This document shows positions 8,038-15,667 of a stretch of DNA of 21,625 nt, piece after piece (position 1 is the first letter of the stretch; the number at the start of each line of letters is the position of its first letter). The notes below the pieces were generated by a model. That model was not told where the DNA came from, searched no databases, and saw only the letters and a list, made by a program, of their open reading frames with translations. The translations under genes and the position numbers were made by a program. Where the stretch lies: positions 1-21,625 of the forward strand of contig NZ_CAJKIS010000042.1 of the NCBI RefSeq assembly GCF_905200055.1, read 5' to 3'. This DNA is from an uncultured Fusobacterium sp. Lineage in GTDB: Bacteria > Fusobacteriota > Fusobacteriia > Fusobacteriales > Fusobacteriaceae.

Positions 8038-8544
8038 TTGGCGACACAACTTATGCCAGTAGTATCGATTGATGTAAATATGTTCTGGCAAATAATAAAC
8101 TTTTTTATACTTGTTTTTGTGTTTAATAAATGGTTTAAAAAACCTTTAGGTAAAATGATAGAAAGCAGAAAAGCAAAGATAACAAGCGACTTACAAGAAG
8201 CTACAGAAAATAAAAAGATAGCAGCAGAACTTCAGAAAGAAGCAGAAACTATTTTAAAAAATGCTAAATTTGAAGCTAATGAAATTTTAAAGAAAGCTGA
8301 ACATAAAGCTGACGAAAGAAGAGAAGCTATTTTAAGTGAGGCTAAAGATCAAAGAGAAAAAATTCTTAAATCAGCAGAGCTTGAAGCTATAAAAATGAAA
8401 GCTGATGCAAGAAAAGATCTTGAAGAGGAAGTTAAAGATTTAGCAATCAAATTAGCTGAAAAATTAATACAACAAAAAATGGATTCAAAAATCGAGTCTA
8501 CCTTAATAGATGAATTTATTGAAGAGGTAGGGGAAGAAAGATGA
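8038..8544 (+). CDS. atpF: ATP synthase Fo subunit b
   Basis: The 168-residue peripheral stalk subunit. It has one N-terminal membrane helix (about residues 14-32, MFWQIINFFILVFVFNKWF) followed by KKPLGKMIESRK and a long, highly charged Ala/Glu/Lys-rich coiled coil to the C-terminus. The start is TTG at 8038, eight bases after the strong GAAAGGAGGT (8021-8030). The next methionine would remove part of the N-terminus. Its stop overlaps the atpH start (ATGA, 8541-8544). A weak six-base stem (8000-8005 with 8014-8019) lies in the atpE-atpF gap. Confidence 0.95.
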   Translation: MATQLMPVVSIDVNMFWQIINFFILVFVFNKWFKKPLGKMIESRKAKITSDLQEATENKKIAAELQKEAETILKNAKFEANEILKKAEHKADERREAILSEAKDQREKILKSAELEAIKMKADARKDLEEEVKDLAIKLAEKLIQQKMDSKIESTLIDEFIEEVGEER

Positions 8545-9065
8545 TAGATAACCAAGTAGGAAGAAGATATGCTGAGGCTATCTATGAAATCGCTGAATCT
8601 GCTGATAAAATAAAAGATATATATGAAAATTTAAATACTCTTATGGAGCTTTATAAAAATGATAATGAGTTTAAAACTTTTATAACTCATCCATTAATTG
8701 ATATTGATGAGAAGAAAAAAGTTATAACAGAGATCTTTAAAGAAGCTGATGAAGAGACATTAAATACAATATTCTATATTCTTGATAAAAAAAGAATAGG
8801 GAATATAAGAAATATAGTAGCTGAATATTTAAAAATCTACTATGAGAAAAATCAAATACTTGATGTAGAAGCAACTTTTGCTGTGGAACCAAGTGAAGAA
8901 CAAAAACAAAAATTAATTGATAAATTAACTAAGAAAACTGGAAAAAATATTAACCTTACAGTAAAAGTAGATAGATCTATACTTGGAGGAGGAATCATTA
9001 AGATTGGAGACCAAGTAACAGATGGATCTATACGTAAAGAGTTAAATGCATTAAAAAGAAAATAA
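8541..9065 (+). CDS. atpH: ATP synthase F1 subunit delta
   Basis: A 174-residue OSCP/delta subunit linking the peripheral stalk to the top of F1. It starts with NQVGRRYAEAIYEIA, the conserved helix-1 pattern, has the central helical bundle, and ends with the signature DRSILGGGIIKIGDQVTDGSIRKELNALK. Length is normal. It shares ATGA with atpF, so translation is coupled. Identification is secure by sequence and by operon order. Confidence 0.95.
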   Translation: MIDNQVGRRYAEAIYEIAESADKIKDIYENLNTLMELYKNDNEFKTFITHPLIDIDEKKKVITEIFKEADEETLNTIFYILDKKRIGNIRNIVAEYLKIYYEKNQILDVEATFAVEPSEEQKQKLIDKLTKKTGKNINLTVKVDRSILGGGIIKIGDQVTDGSIRKELNALKRK

Positions 9066-9095
9066 GTACGGCTGGAAAGCAGGAGGTGTAATCAG

Positions 9096-10598
9096 TTGAA
9101 AATTAGGCCAGAAGAAGTAAGCAGCATAATCAAGAATGAAATTGAAAATTACAAAAAAAGCCTTGATATAAAAACTTCAGGATCTGTGCTAGAGGTAGGA
9201 GACGGTATTGCTAGAATATATGGACTTAGCAGTGCAATGTCAGGAGAGCTACTTGAATTCCCTCACGGAGTAATGGGAATGGCACTTAACCTAGAGGAAG
9301 ATAACGTAGGAGCAGTTATACTTGGAGATTTCTCTCTGATAAAAGAGGGAGATGAAGTGAAAGCTACTGGAAGAGTAGTTTCAGTTCCAGCAGGGGAATC
9401 TATGCTTGGAAGAGTAGTAAATGCTCTAGGAGAACCAATTGATGGAAAAGGGGAAATAAAAGCTGAGAAATACATGGAGATTGAAAGAAAAGCATCAGGA
9501 ATCATCTCTAGAAAACCAGTATTTGAACCTTTACAAACAGGAATAAAATCTATTGATGGTATGGTACCTATCGGTAGAGGACAAAGAGAACTTATAATCG
9601 GAGATAGACAAACAGGAAAAACAGCTATTGCTATTGATGCTATCCTAAATCAAAAGGGAACAGGAGTAAAATGTATCTATGTAGCTATAGGACAAAAAAG
9701 ATCGACTGTTGCACAAATCTATAAAAAATTAGAAGATGCAGGGGCAATGGAATATACTACTATAGTTGCTGCTACAGCATCTGAAGCAGCTCCACTACAA
9801 TATATGGCTCCATATGCAGGAGTATCTATGGGAGAATATTTCATGGACAAAGGTGAACATGTTCTTATAATATATGATGACCTTTCAAAACATGCAGTAG
9901 CTTATAGAGAGATGTCTCTATTACTTAAGAGACCACCTGGAAGAGAAGCTTACCCTGGAGACGTATTCTATCTACATTCAAGATTACTTGAAAGAGCAGC
10001 AAAACTATCTGATAAATTAGGTGGAGGATCAATAACAGCTCTTCCAATAATTGAAACACAAGCAGGAGACGTATCTGCTTATATTCCAACAAACGTAATT
10101 TCTATTACAGATGGACAAATATTCCTAGATTCACAACTATTTAACTCAGGGTTCAGACCAGCTATCAACGCAGGTATATCTGTATCAAGGGTTGGAGGAT
10201 CTGCACAAATAAAAGCTATGAAACAAGTTGCATCTAAAGTAAAACTTGAACTAGCACAATATACAGAACTATTAACATTTGCTCAATTTGGATCAGATCT
10301 AGATAAATCTACAAAAGCTCAACTAGAAAGAGGACATAGAATTATGGAAGTATTAAAACAACCTCAATACAATCCTTATCCAGTTGAAGAACAAGTAGTT
10401 GCATTCTTTGCTGTTATCAATGGATACTTAGATTCAATAGCAGTAGATGATGTAAAAAGATTTGAAACAGAACTTCTTACAGAATTAAGAAATACAACAG
10501 ATATCTTAAAAGAAATTAGAGAACAAAAAGCTTTAAGTAAAGAATTAGAAGCAAAACTTGGAGATGCTATCAATTCATTTAAGAAAAATTTTAACTAG
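9096..10598 (+). CDS. atpA: ATP synthase F1 subunit alpha
   Basis: The 500-residue non-catalytic nucleotide-binding subunit of F1. It carries the Walker A loop GDRQTGKT (169-176), the Walker B region HVLIIYDDLSKHA, and the ATPase alpha/beta signature PAINAGISVS followed by the arginine finger of VSRVGGSAQ. The N-terminus (RPEEVSSIIKNEIENY) is typical and contacts delta. The start is TTG at 9096, seven bases after AGGAGGTG (9081-9088), and is supported by this strong site and the normal N-terminus. It lies between atpH and atpG in the standard order. Confidence 0.97.
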   Translation: MKIRPEEVSSIIKNEIENYKKSLDIKTSGSVLEVGDGIARIYGLSSAMSGELLEFPHGVMGMALNLEEDNVGAVILGDFSLIKEGDEVKATGRVVSVPAGESMLGRVVNALGEPIDGKGEIKAEKYMEIERKASGIISRKPVFEPLQTGIKSIDGMVPIGRGQRELIIGDRQTGKTAIAIDAILNQKGTGVKCIYVAIGQKRSTVAQIYKKLEDAGAMEYTTIVAATASEAAPLQYMAPYAGVSMGEYFMDKGEHVLIIYDDLSKHAVAYREMSLLLKRPPGREAYPGDVFYLHSRLLERAAKLSDKLGGGSITALPIIETQAGDVSAYIPTNVISITDGQIFLDSQLFNSGFRPAINAGISVSRVGGSAQIKAMKQVASKVKLELAQYTELLTFAQFGSDLDKSTKAQLERGHRIMEVLKQPQYNPYPVEEQVVAFFAVINGYLDSIAVDDVKRFETELLTELRNTTDILKEIREQKALSKELEAKLGDAINSFKKNFN

Positions 10599-10612
10599 AG
10601 AGAGGTGGGAAA

Positions 10613-11464
10613 ATGGCTGGAGCTAAAGAGATAAGAAATAGAATAAAAAGTGTTCAGTCTACTCACCAGATAACTAAAGCTATGGAAATTGTTTCTACTA
10701 CAAAATTTAAGAGATTTTCAGCACTTGTAGCTAAATCAAGACCTTATGCAGAGAGTATTCAAAATATTCTAACTAATATAGCTGCTGGGGTAAAAAGTGA
10801 AAAACATCCACTTTTTGATGGAAGAGATGAAGTGAAGAAAATAGGTGTTATTGTTATGACTTCTGATAGAGGACTATGTGGAAGTTTTAACAATAGCACA
10901 TTAAAAGAACTTGAAAAGATTATGAAAGAAAATAGTGGAAAACAAGTTTCAGTAATTGCTATAGGAAGAAAGGGAAGAGAGTATTGTACTAAGAGAAAGT
11001 ACGACTTAAAAGCAAGCTATATTCAATTAATCCCTGAAACAATGGGAGAAAAGGCAAAAGAGATAAGTGAAAATATAGTTGAATATTACTACAATGGAAT
11101 ATTTGATGAAGTGTATATGATCTATAATAAATTTATCTCTGCTTTGAGAAGTGATCTTAAAGTAAGAAAACTTATCCCAATCGAAAGAGTAGAAGCTACA
11201 GAGAATACAGCATATATTTTTGAACCAGATGCAGAAACAATACTATCTGCATTACTTCCTAAATATTTGAATGTAGAGATTTATCAAGCTCTATTGAACA
11301 ACACTGCTAGTGAACATTCAGCTAGAAAAAATTCGATGAAGAATGCAACAGATAACGCAGAAGAGATGATGACAGAGCTTAATCTGAAATACAATAGAGA
11401 AAGACAATCAGCTATTACTCAAGAAATAACTGAAATAGTTGGTGGAGCATCAGCTTTAAATTAA
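10613..11464 (+). CDS. atpG: ATP synthase F1 subunit gamma
   Basis: The 283-residue central shaft subunit that rotates inside the alpha3beta3 hexamer. The N-terminal helix (KEIRNRIKSVQSTHQITKAM), the Rossmann-like middle with TSDRGLCGSFN, and the C-terminal helix ending ITQEITEIVGGASAL are all recognisable. AGAGAGGTGGG precedes the ATG. Length is normal and no insertion is seen. Identification is secure. Confidence 0.97.
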   Translation: MAGAKEIRNRIKSVQSTHQITKAMEIVSTTKFKRFSALVAKSRPYAESIQNILTNIAAGVKSEKHPLFDGRDEVKKIGVIVMTSDRGLCGSFNNSTLKELEKIMKENSGKQVSVIAIGRKGREYCTKRKYDLKASYIQLIPETMGEKAKEISENIVEYYYNGIFDEVYMIYNKFISALRSDLKVRKLIPIERVEATENTAYIFEPDAETILSALLPKYLNVEIYQALLNNTASEHSARKNSMKNATDNAEEMMTELNLKYNRERQSAITQEITEIVGGASALN

Positions 11465-11482
11465 AAATAAGGAGGCAATAGC

Positions 11483-12883
11483 GTGGAAAACAAAGGAACT
11501 ATAACACAGATTATCAGTGCCGTTGTAGACGTAGCATTTAAAGACCAGCTGCCTAATATATATAATGCCTTAAAAGTAAAGGTAGAAGATAAAGAACTTG
11601 TACTAGAAGTTCAACAGCATTTGGGAAATAATGTAATCAGAGCAGTAGCAATGGACTCTACTGATGGTCTACAAAGAGGTATGGAAGTAATCGACACTGG
11701 AGCACCTATTAAAGTTCCAGTAGGGAAAGCAGTATTAGGAAGAATATTAAACGTTTTAGGACAACCAGTTGATGATGGTGGAGCTATTGAAACAGATGAA
11801 TATCTTCCAATTCATAGAGATGCACCAAGCTTTGAAGAACAAGAAACAGAAACTGAGATATTTGAAACAGGAATAAAAGTAATTGACCTTCTTGCTCCAT
11901 ATATCAAAGGAGGAAAAATTGGACTGTTTGGAGGAGCTGGAGTTGGAAAGACAGTTCTTATCATGGAGCTTATCAATAACATTGCTAAGGGACATGGAGG
12001 ACTTTCAGTATTTGCAGGAGTAGGAGAAAGAACAAGAGAAGGAAGAGACCTTTATGATGAAATGACTGAATCAGGAGTTTTATCTAAAACTTCTCTAGTT
12101 TATGGACAAATGAACGAGCCACCTGGAGCAAGACTTAGAGTTGCTCTTACTGGACTTACTGTTGCAGAAAACTTTAGAGATAAAGAGGGACAAGACGTTC
12201 TTCTATTCATAGATAATATATTCAGATTTACTCAAGCAGGATCTGAAGTATCAGCTCTACTAGGAAGAATGCCTTCAGCAGTTGGATACCAACCAAACCT
12301 TGCTACAGAAATGGGTACTCTTCAAGAGAGAATTACATCTACTAAATCAGGATCAATAACATCAGTACAAGCTGTATATGTACCAGCCGATGACCTTACT
12401 GACCCTGCACCAGCAACAACATTCTCTCACCTAGATGCTACAACAGTTCTATCAAGAAACATAGCATCTCTAGGAATTTATCCAGCAGTTGACCCACTAG
12501 ATTCAACTTCTAAAGCTCTATCAGCTGATGTAGTTGGAAAAGAGCACTATACAGTTGCCAGAGAGGTTCAAGCTGTACTACAAAGATATAAAGAACTTCA
12601 AGATATCATTGCAATTCTAGGTATGGACGAATTATCTGACGAAGATAAATTAACTGTATCAAGAGCAAGAAAAATTCAAAGATTCTTCTCTCAACCATTC
12701 TCAGTTGCTGAGCAATTTACAGGAATGGAAGGAAAATATGTATCAGTAAAAGATACTATTAGAGGATTTAAAGAGATACTTGAAGGAAAACATGACAACA
12801 TCCCTGAACAAGCATTCCTTTATGTAGGAACTATCGAGGAGGCAGTAGCAAAAGGAAGAGACCTTATGAAAGGGGATGAATAA
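11483..12883 (+). CDS. atpD: ATP synthase F1 subunit beta (catalytic)
   Basis: The 466-residue catalytic subunit of F1. It shows Walker A GGAGVGKT (150-157), the catalytic glutamate in GERTREG (181-187), Walker B LLFIDNIFR (240-248), and a DELSDED form (382-388) of the DELSEED lever that pushes on gamma. The start is GTG at 11483, seven bases after AAGGAGG (11469-11475), and gives the usual short N-terminus before the beta barrel. atpC follows two bases after the stop. Identification is secure. Confidence 0.98.
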   Translation: MENKGTITQIISAVVDVAFKDQLPNIYNALKVKVEDKELVLEVQQHLGNNVIRAVAMDSTDGLQRGMEVIDTGAPIKVPVGKAVLGRILNVLGQPVDDGGAIETDEYLPIHRDAPSFEEQETETEIFETGIKVIDLLAPYIKGGKIGLFGGAGVGKTVLIMELINNIAKGHGGLSVFAGVGERTREGRDLYDEMTESGVLSKTSLVYGQMNEPPGARLRVALTGLTVAENFRDKEGQDVLLFIDNIFRFTQAGSEVSALLGRMPSAVGYQPNLATEMGTLQERITSTKSGSITSVQAVYVPADDLTDPAPATTFSHLDATTVLSRNIASLGIYPAVDPLDSTSKALSADVVGKEHYTVAREVQAVLQRYKELQDIIAILGMDELSDEDKLTVSRARKIQRFFSQPFSVAEQFTGMEGKYVSVKDTIRGFKEILEGKHDNIPEQAFLYVGTIEEAVAKGRDLMKGDE

Positions 12884-12885
12884 TA

Positions 12886-13290
12886 ATGGCCACTTTTAAT
12901 GTAAAGGTTGTAACTTATCAAGAGAAAGTTCTTGAGCAAGAGGCTGATTTCCTATTAGTAAGAACTACAGAAGGGGATATGGGAGTTTTACCTAACCACT
13001 CACCATTTGTAGCTGAGCTTGCTATTGGAGAAATGATGATAAGATTAAATGGAACTGAAAAAAGTTACTTTGTTTCAGGAGGATTTTTAGAGATCTCTAA
13101 TAATAATGTAACTATTTTAGCAGATGAAGCTATGGCATCTGAATTAATTGATTTAGAAAGAGCTAAAAAAGAAGCTGAAGAGGCTAAAGCAAAATTAGAG
13201 AAGTTGAAAGAGGACAAAGATATCCTTATGACTGAAAAAAATCTAAATGCAGCATTAACTAAGGTTCGTTTAGCAGAAAAATTATTATAA
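12886..13290 (+). CDS. atpC: ATP synthase F1 subunit epsilon
   Basis: The 134-residue subunit joins gamma to the c ring and can inhibit ATP hydrolysis. The N-terminal beta sandwich is recognised by TFNVKVVTYQEKVLEQEADFL and GDMGVLPNHSPFVAEL. The C-terminal half is a two-helix hairpin rich in Ala, Lys and Glu (about residues 88-134). It starts two bases after the atpD stop, so coupled translation is likely. It is the last gene of the operon and is followed by a strong terminator. Confidence 0.96.
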   Translation: MATFNVKVVTYQEKVLEQEADFLLVRTTEGDMGVLPNHSPFVAELAIGEMMIRLNGTEKSYFVSGGFLEISNNNVTILADEAMASELIDLERAKKEAEEAKAKLEKLKEDKDILMTEKNLNAALTKVRLAEKLL

Positions 13291-13299
13291 TTGATATAG

Positions 13300-13328
13300 A
13301 GAGACTTGAAATTTCAAGTCTCTTTTTC
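13300..13328 (+). terminator. Terminator of the ATP synthase operon
   Basis: A perfect 24-base palindrome (13300-13323), AGAGACTTGAAA meeting TTTCAAGTCTCT with no spacer, is followed by a T tract. It lies ten bases after the atpC stop. In RNA the tip would open to a small loop, leaving about ten base pairs. It marks the end of the operon. Confidence 0.9.
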
Positions 13329-13408
13329 TATTCTTTACACTTTTTTTACTTTAAATAAATATAGATTTTAAGTTAAGTTTATACTATAGAGTTAAGAGGT
13401 GAAAGATT

Positions 13409-14721
13409 ATGAAAAAAATTATTTTTTTAAGTTTAATAGCAAGTTCAATACTTTATGCAGATGTGGTAGAAATAAAACAATATATTGTTGATGCAGGAAA
13501 TTATAAGATAAACTATGAGGGAAAAGAGAGAGAATTTCTTACAGGAATAAATCCAGGATATGGTTCAGCTTTAACTTTTAAAGGTGAAGATAAAGATGGA
13601 AATCTTGAGTTTTATGCTGTAACAGATAGGGGACCTAATGCAGATACTCCTAAATATATTGAAGATGGAAAAGAGTTTTCAGGTAAATTTTTCCCAGTTC
13701 CTAATTTTGCTCCAAGTATAGGAGTTATAAAAGTAAAAAAAATGGAGCTAAAATAGTAGAGAGTACTCCTTTAAAAAATTATAGAAATGAGAAGATATCA
13801 GGAAGAGTTATTCCAGAAGGTATTGTAGGATCAACAGGAGAAAAGGCTCTGAATTTTGATATGAGCAGATTGAGTAATGATTTTGATGGACTTGATACAG
13901 AGGGAATAGCAGTAGATAAAGATGGGAACTTTTGGTTATGTGATGAGTATGGACCTTTTATAGCAAAGGCAACTAAAGATGGAAGAATAGTTGAAAAATA
14001 TGGTCCTAAAGAGGGATTACCAGAAATATTAAAATATAGAGTTCCAAATAGAGGATTTGAAGGGTTAACAATAGATGAAAATGGAGATGTATATGCAACA
14101 GTACAAAGTCCATTAGACATAGATGGAAAAACAAAGAAAAATGCAGAGTACACAAGAATAGTTAGGTTTAATCCTGAAACAAAAGAAACAACAATGTATG
14201 CTTATCCAGTAGATAAAAATTATAAGCATTTTGGAAATGCAAAAATAGGGGATATTTGCTCAATAGGAAATGGAAAGTTTTTAATAATAGAGCAAGGAAA
14301 ACAAAATGGAGAGATGCAAAATTTAATCTATTTGATAGATATAAATGGTGCTGATGAGATAGAAAATAATGGAGATCTTGAATATGGTAGATTAAAAGAT
14401 TTAAAACCAGTGAAAAAAGAGCTTTTAATAGATTTAAGAAAATATGGTTGGAATATAGAAAAGGCAGAGGGACTTACTCTTCTTCCAGATGGAAAAACAA
14501 TAGCAGTTGTAAATGATAATGATTTCGGAATTCAAACTAAACTTGAAGATCCAGAAAATAAAAATTCAGATTTAGAAGATTACAGCTATGATAGAGATAA
14601 AAAAGAGTTTTTCTATAAAGGTAAAGAGGCTAAAAAAGTTAAAATTGGAATGGAACAAAATAGCAAAGCAGAGAGAGAAAGTCAAATATGGTTCTTTAAA
14701 TTAGATAGTAAATTAAACTAG
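13409..14721 (+). pseudogene. Esterase-like activity of phytase family protein, frameshifted at an A8 run
   Basis: Reading in two frames gives one exported protein of about 437 residues. The first part (13409-13756) has a signal peptide (KKIIFLSLIASSILYA, cut probably after the Ala) and the family opening GINPGYGSALTFKGED with VTDRGPNAD. It stops early at a TAG (13754-13756). The second part is open in the -1 frame from the A run (13735-13742) through 14721. It carries LDTEGIAVDKDGNFWLCDEYGP, NRGFEGLTIDENGDVY and AEGLTLLPDGKTIAVVNDNDFG, typical of the phytase-like family (PF13449 type). The peptide between the parts stays family-like, so a single missing A (8 instead of 9) explains the break. 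It could be a sequencing error, a true mutation, phase variation or frameshifting. GAGGTGA precedes the ATG; no clear terminator follows. Confidence 0.85.
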
Positions 14722-14738
14722 AAAATAAATTTAAAAAA

Positions 14739-14765
14739 TTAGCACTCATCTATTGACATTGCTAA
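14739..14765 (+). promoter_or_regulatory. CIRCE-like HrcA operator
   Basis: The left arm TTAGCACTC (14739-14747) matches CIRCE exactly. After the standard nine-base spacer, the right arm CATTGCTAA (14757-14765) matches seven of nine bases of GAGTGCTAA. The two mismatches lie where the sequence must also form the -35 box TTGACA (14753-14758). HrcA binding would block this promoter. Inference of HrcA control rests on this match. Confidence 0.8.
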
Positions 14766-14780
14766 TAAAAGGTGTATAAT
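14753..14780 (+). promoter_or_regulatory. Promoter of the Hsp20 gene
   Basis: A consensus -35 TTGACA (14753-14758) and consensus -10 TATAAT (14775-14780) are 16 bp apart. Transcription would begin near 14787, giving a leader of about 75 nt before the ATG at 14863. The leader contains only a weak GCAT/ATGC hairpin. The strong core promoter combined with an operator fits a heat-shock gene held off by a repressor. Confidence 0.9.
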
Positions 14781-14862
14781 AGAATTATGAAGATGAAGGA
14801 AATATAAGATACATCAATACTCGAGAGAGCATAAAGATGCACATAATAAGGAGTGATGTTAT

Positions 14863-15291
14863 ATGTTACCAAGTATTTTTAAAAAAGGATTTATGGATGA
14901 TTTCTTTAATGATGATTTCTTAATGGATTTTGGAGGAAAAAATAGAAATATTATGATGAAATCAGATATTAAAGAATTGGAAAATAGTTATCTTCTAGAA
15001 ATTGAACTTCCAGGATTTGCTAAAGATGAGATAAAAGCTGAAGTAAATAATGGATATCTAATTATTGAAGCTACTCACAATGAAAATAAAGATGAAAAAG
15101 ATAAAGAAGGAAAATATATTAGAAAAGAAAGATATTCTGGACATTGTACAAGAAGTTTCTATGTAGGAGAAAATCTAAAAGAAGAAGATATTAAAGGAAA
15201 ATTTGAAAATGGTATCTTAAAATTAGAAGTTCCTAAAAAAGTTGCTGAAGAAAAAGTAGAAGAGAAAAAATATATCCAAATTGAAGGATAA
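14863..15291 (+). CDS. Hsp20/alpha-crystallin small heat-shock protein
   Basis: A 142-residue ATP-independent holdase that binds unfolding proteins. The N-terminal arm is short and Phe/Asp-rich (FMDDFFNDDFLMDF). The alpha-crystallin domain runs from about residue 30 (SDIKELENSYLLEIELPGFAKDEIKAEV) to the conserved box FENGILKLEVPKK (about 117-129). A short charged tail follows, with the terminal YIQIEG in place of the usual IxI anchor. AAGGAG (14848-14853) lies nine bases before the ATG. The gene is monocistronic, between a CIRCE-controlled promoter and a terminator. Confidence 0.96.
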   Translation: MLPSIFKKGFMDDFFNDDFLMDFGGKNRNIMMKSDIKELENSYLLEIELPGFAKDEIKAEVNNGYLIIEATHNENKDEKDKEGKYIRKERYSGHCTRSFYVGENLKEEDIKGKFENGILKLEVPKKVAEEKVEEKKYIQIEG

Positions 15292-15310
15292 TTAATAAAG
15301 TTTAAAAATG

Positions 15311-15346
15311 AGAGGTTGCAAGATTTTTCCTTGCAACCTCTTTTTG
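15311..15346 (+). terminator. Terminator after the Hsp20 gene
   Basis: A perfect 12-base-pair stem, AGAGGTTGCAAG (15311-15322) with CTTGCAACCTCT (15330-15341), and a seven-base loop are followed by TTTTG. It ends 20-50 bases after the Hsp20 stop and insulates the ribonucleotide reductase operon. Confidence 0.93.
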
Positions 15347-15372
15347 TTTAAGAAAAATTTTTATAAAAAGAT

Positions 15373-15401
15373 TTGAAATATATGAGTAAATATGTCATAA
15401 T
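15373..15401 (+). promoter_or_regulatory. Promoter of the ribonucleotide reductase operon
   Basis: The -35 box TTGAAA (15373-15378) and the -10 box CATAAT (15396-15401) are 17 bp apart, with an extended TG one base before the -10 (15393-15394). The predicted start near 15408 falls inside the first NrdR-type box, a geometry suited to repression. Confidence 0.7.
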
Positions 15402-15417
15402 AATCTATATGTAGTTG
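15402..15417 (+). promoter_or_regulatory. NrdR box 1
   Basis: The core CTATATGTAG (15405-15414) matches nine of ten core positions of the NrdR consensus acaCwAtATaTwGtgt; the flanks match poorly (about 11 of 16 overall). It begins right after the -10 box and is 31 bp, about three helix turns, from a second, better box. Confidence 0.6.
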
Positions 15418-15432
15418 AGAAAATAAAAATTA

Positions 15433-15448
15433 ATACGATATATTGTGT
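15433..15448 (+). promoter_or_regulatory. NrdR box 2
   Basis: ATACGATATATTGTGT matches 14 of 16 positions of the NrdR consensus, with a perfect right half (TATTGTGT). It ends 14 bases before the first start codon. Paired boxes spaced 31 bp start to start are the usual arrangement for NrdR repression of ribonucleotide reductase genes. Confidence 0.75.
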
Positions 15449-15462
15449 AATGGAGGAAGAAA

Positions 15463-15666
15463 ATGATAAAAGTGTATGGAAAAGAAGGATGTAGTAAATG
15501 TGAGAGTCTAAAGGGGATTTTAAATAATAAAGGTGTAGAGTATGAGTATATTCAAGATCTAAAAACATTGATGATGGTAGCTAGTAAGGCTAGAATAATG
15601 AGTGCTCCTGTAGTAGAAAAAGATGGTAACTTCTATACTATGGAAAAGTTTTTAGAGGTTTTATAA
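15463..15666 (+). CDS. Glutaredoxin-like protein, likely electron donor to ribonucleotide reductase
   Basis: A 67-residue minimal thioredoxin-fold protein. It has the redox pair Cys10-Ser-Lys-Cys13 in VYGKEGCSKCESLK and the cis-proline segment SAPVV (Pro49), and is close in size to NrdH/glutaredoxin-3-like proteins. It lies one base before nrdA, behind paired NrdR boxes, so it most likely re-reduces the C-terminal Cys pair of NrdA. TGGAGGAAG precedes the ATG. It is shorter than usual NrdH (about 75-80), and the active site is not the classic NrdH CVQC, so I call it glutaredoxin-like rather than NrdH. Confidence 0.85.
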   Translation: MIKVYGKEGCSKCESLKGILNNKGVEYEYIQDLKTLMMVASKARIMSAPVVEKDGNFYTMEKFLEVL

Positions 15667-15667
15667 G

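Noticed and set aside
13779..14153. Long open frame on the minus strand opposite the phytase-like gene.
   Set aside because: The plus strand encodes clear family motifs through this region; the minus frame has no ribosome binding site and no recognisable domain.
14787..14862. Possible RNA thermometer in the Hsp20 leader.
   Set aside because: Only a four-pair GCAT/ATGC hairpin is visible and nothing pairs convincingly with the AAGGAG site; HrcA control is better supported.
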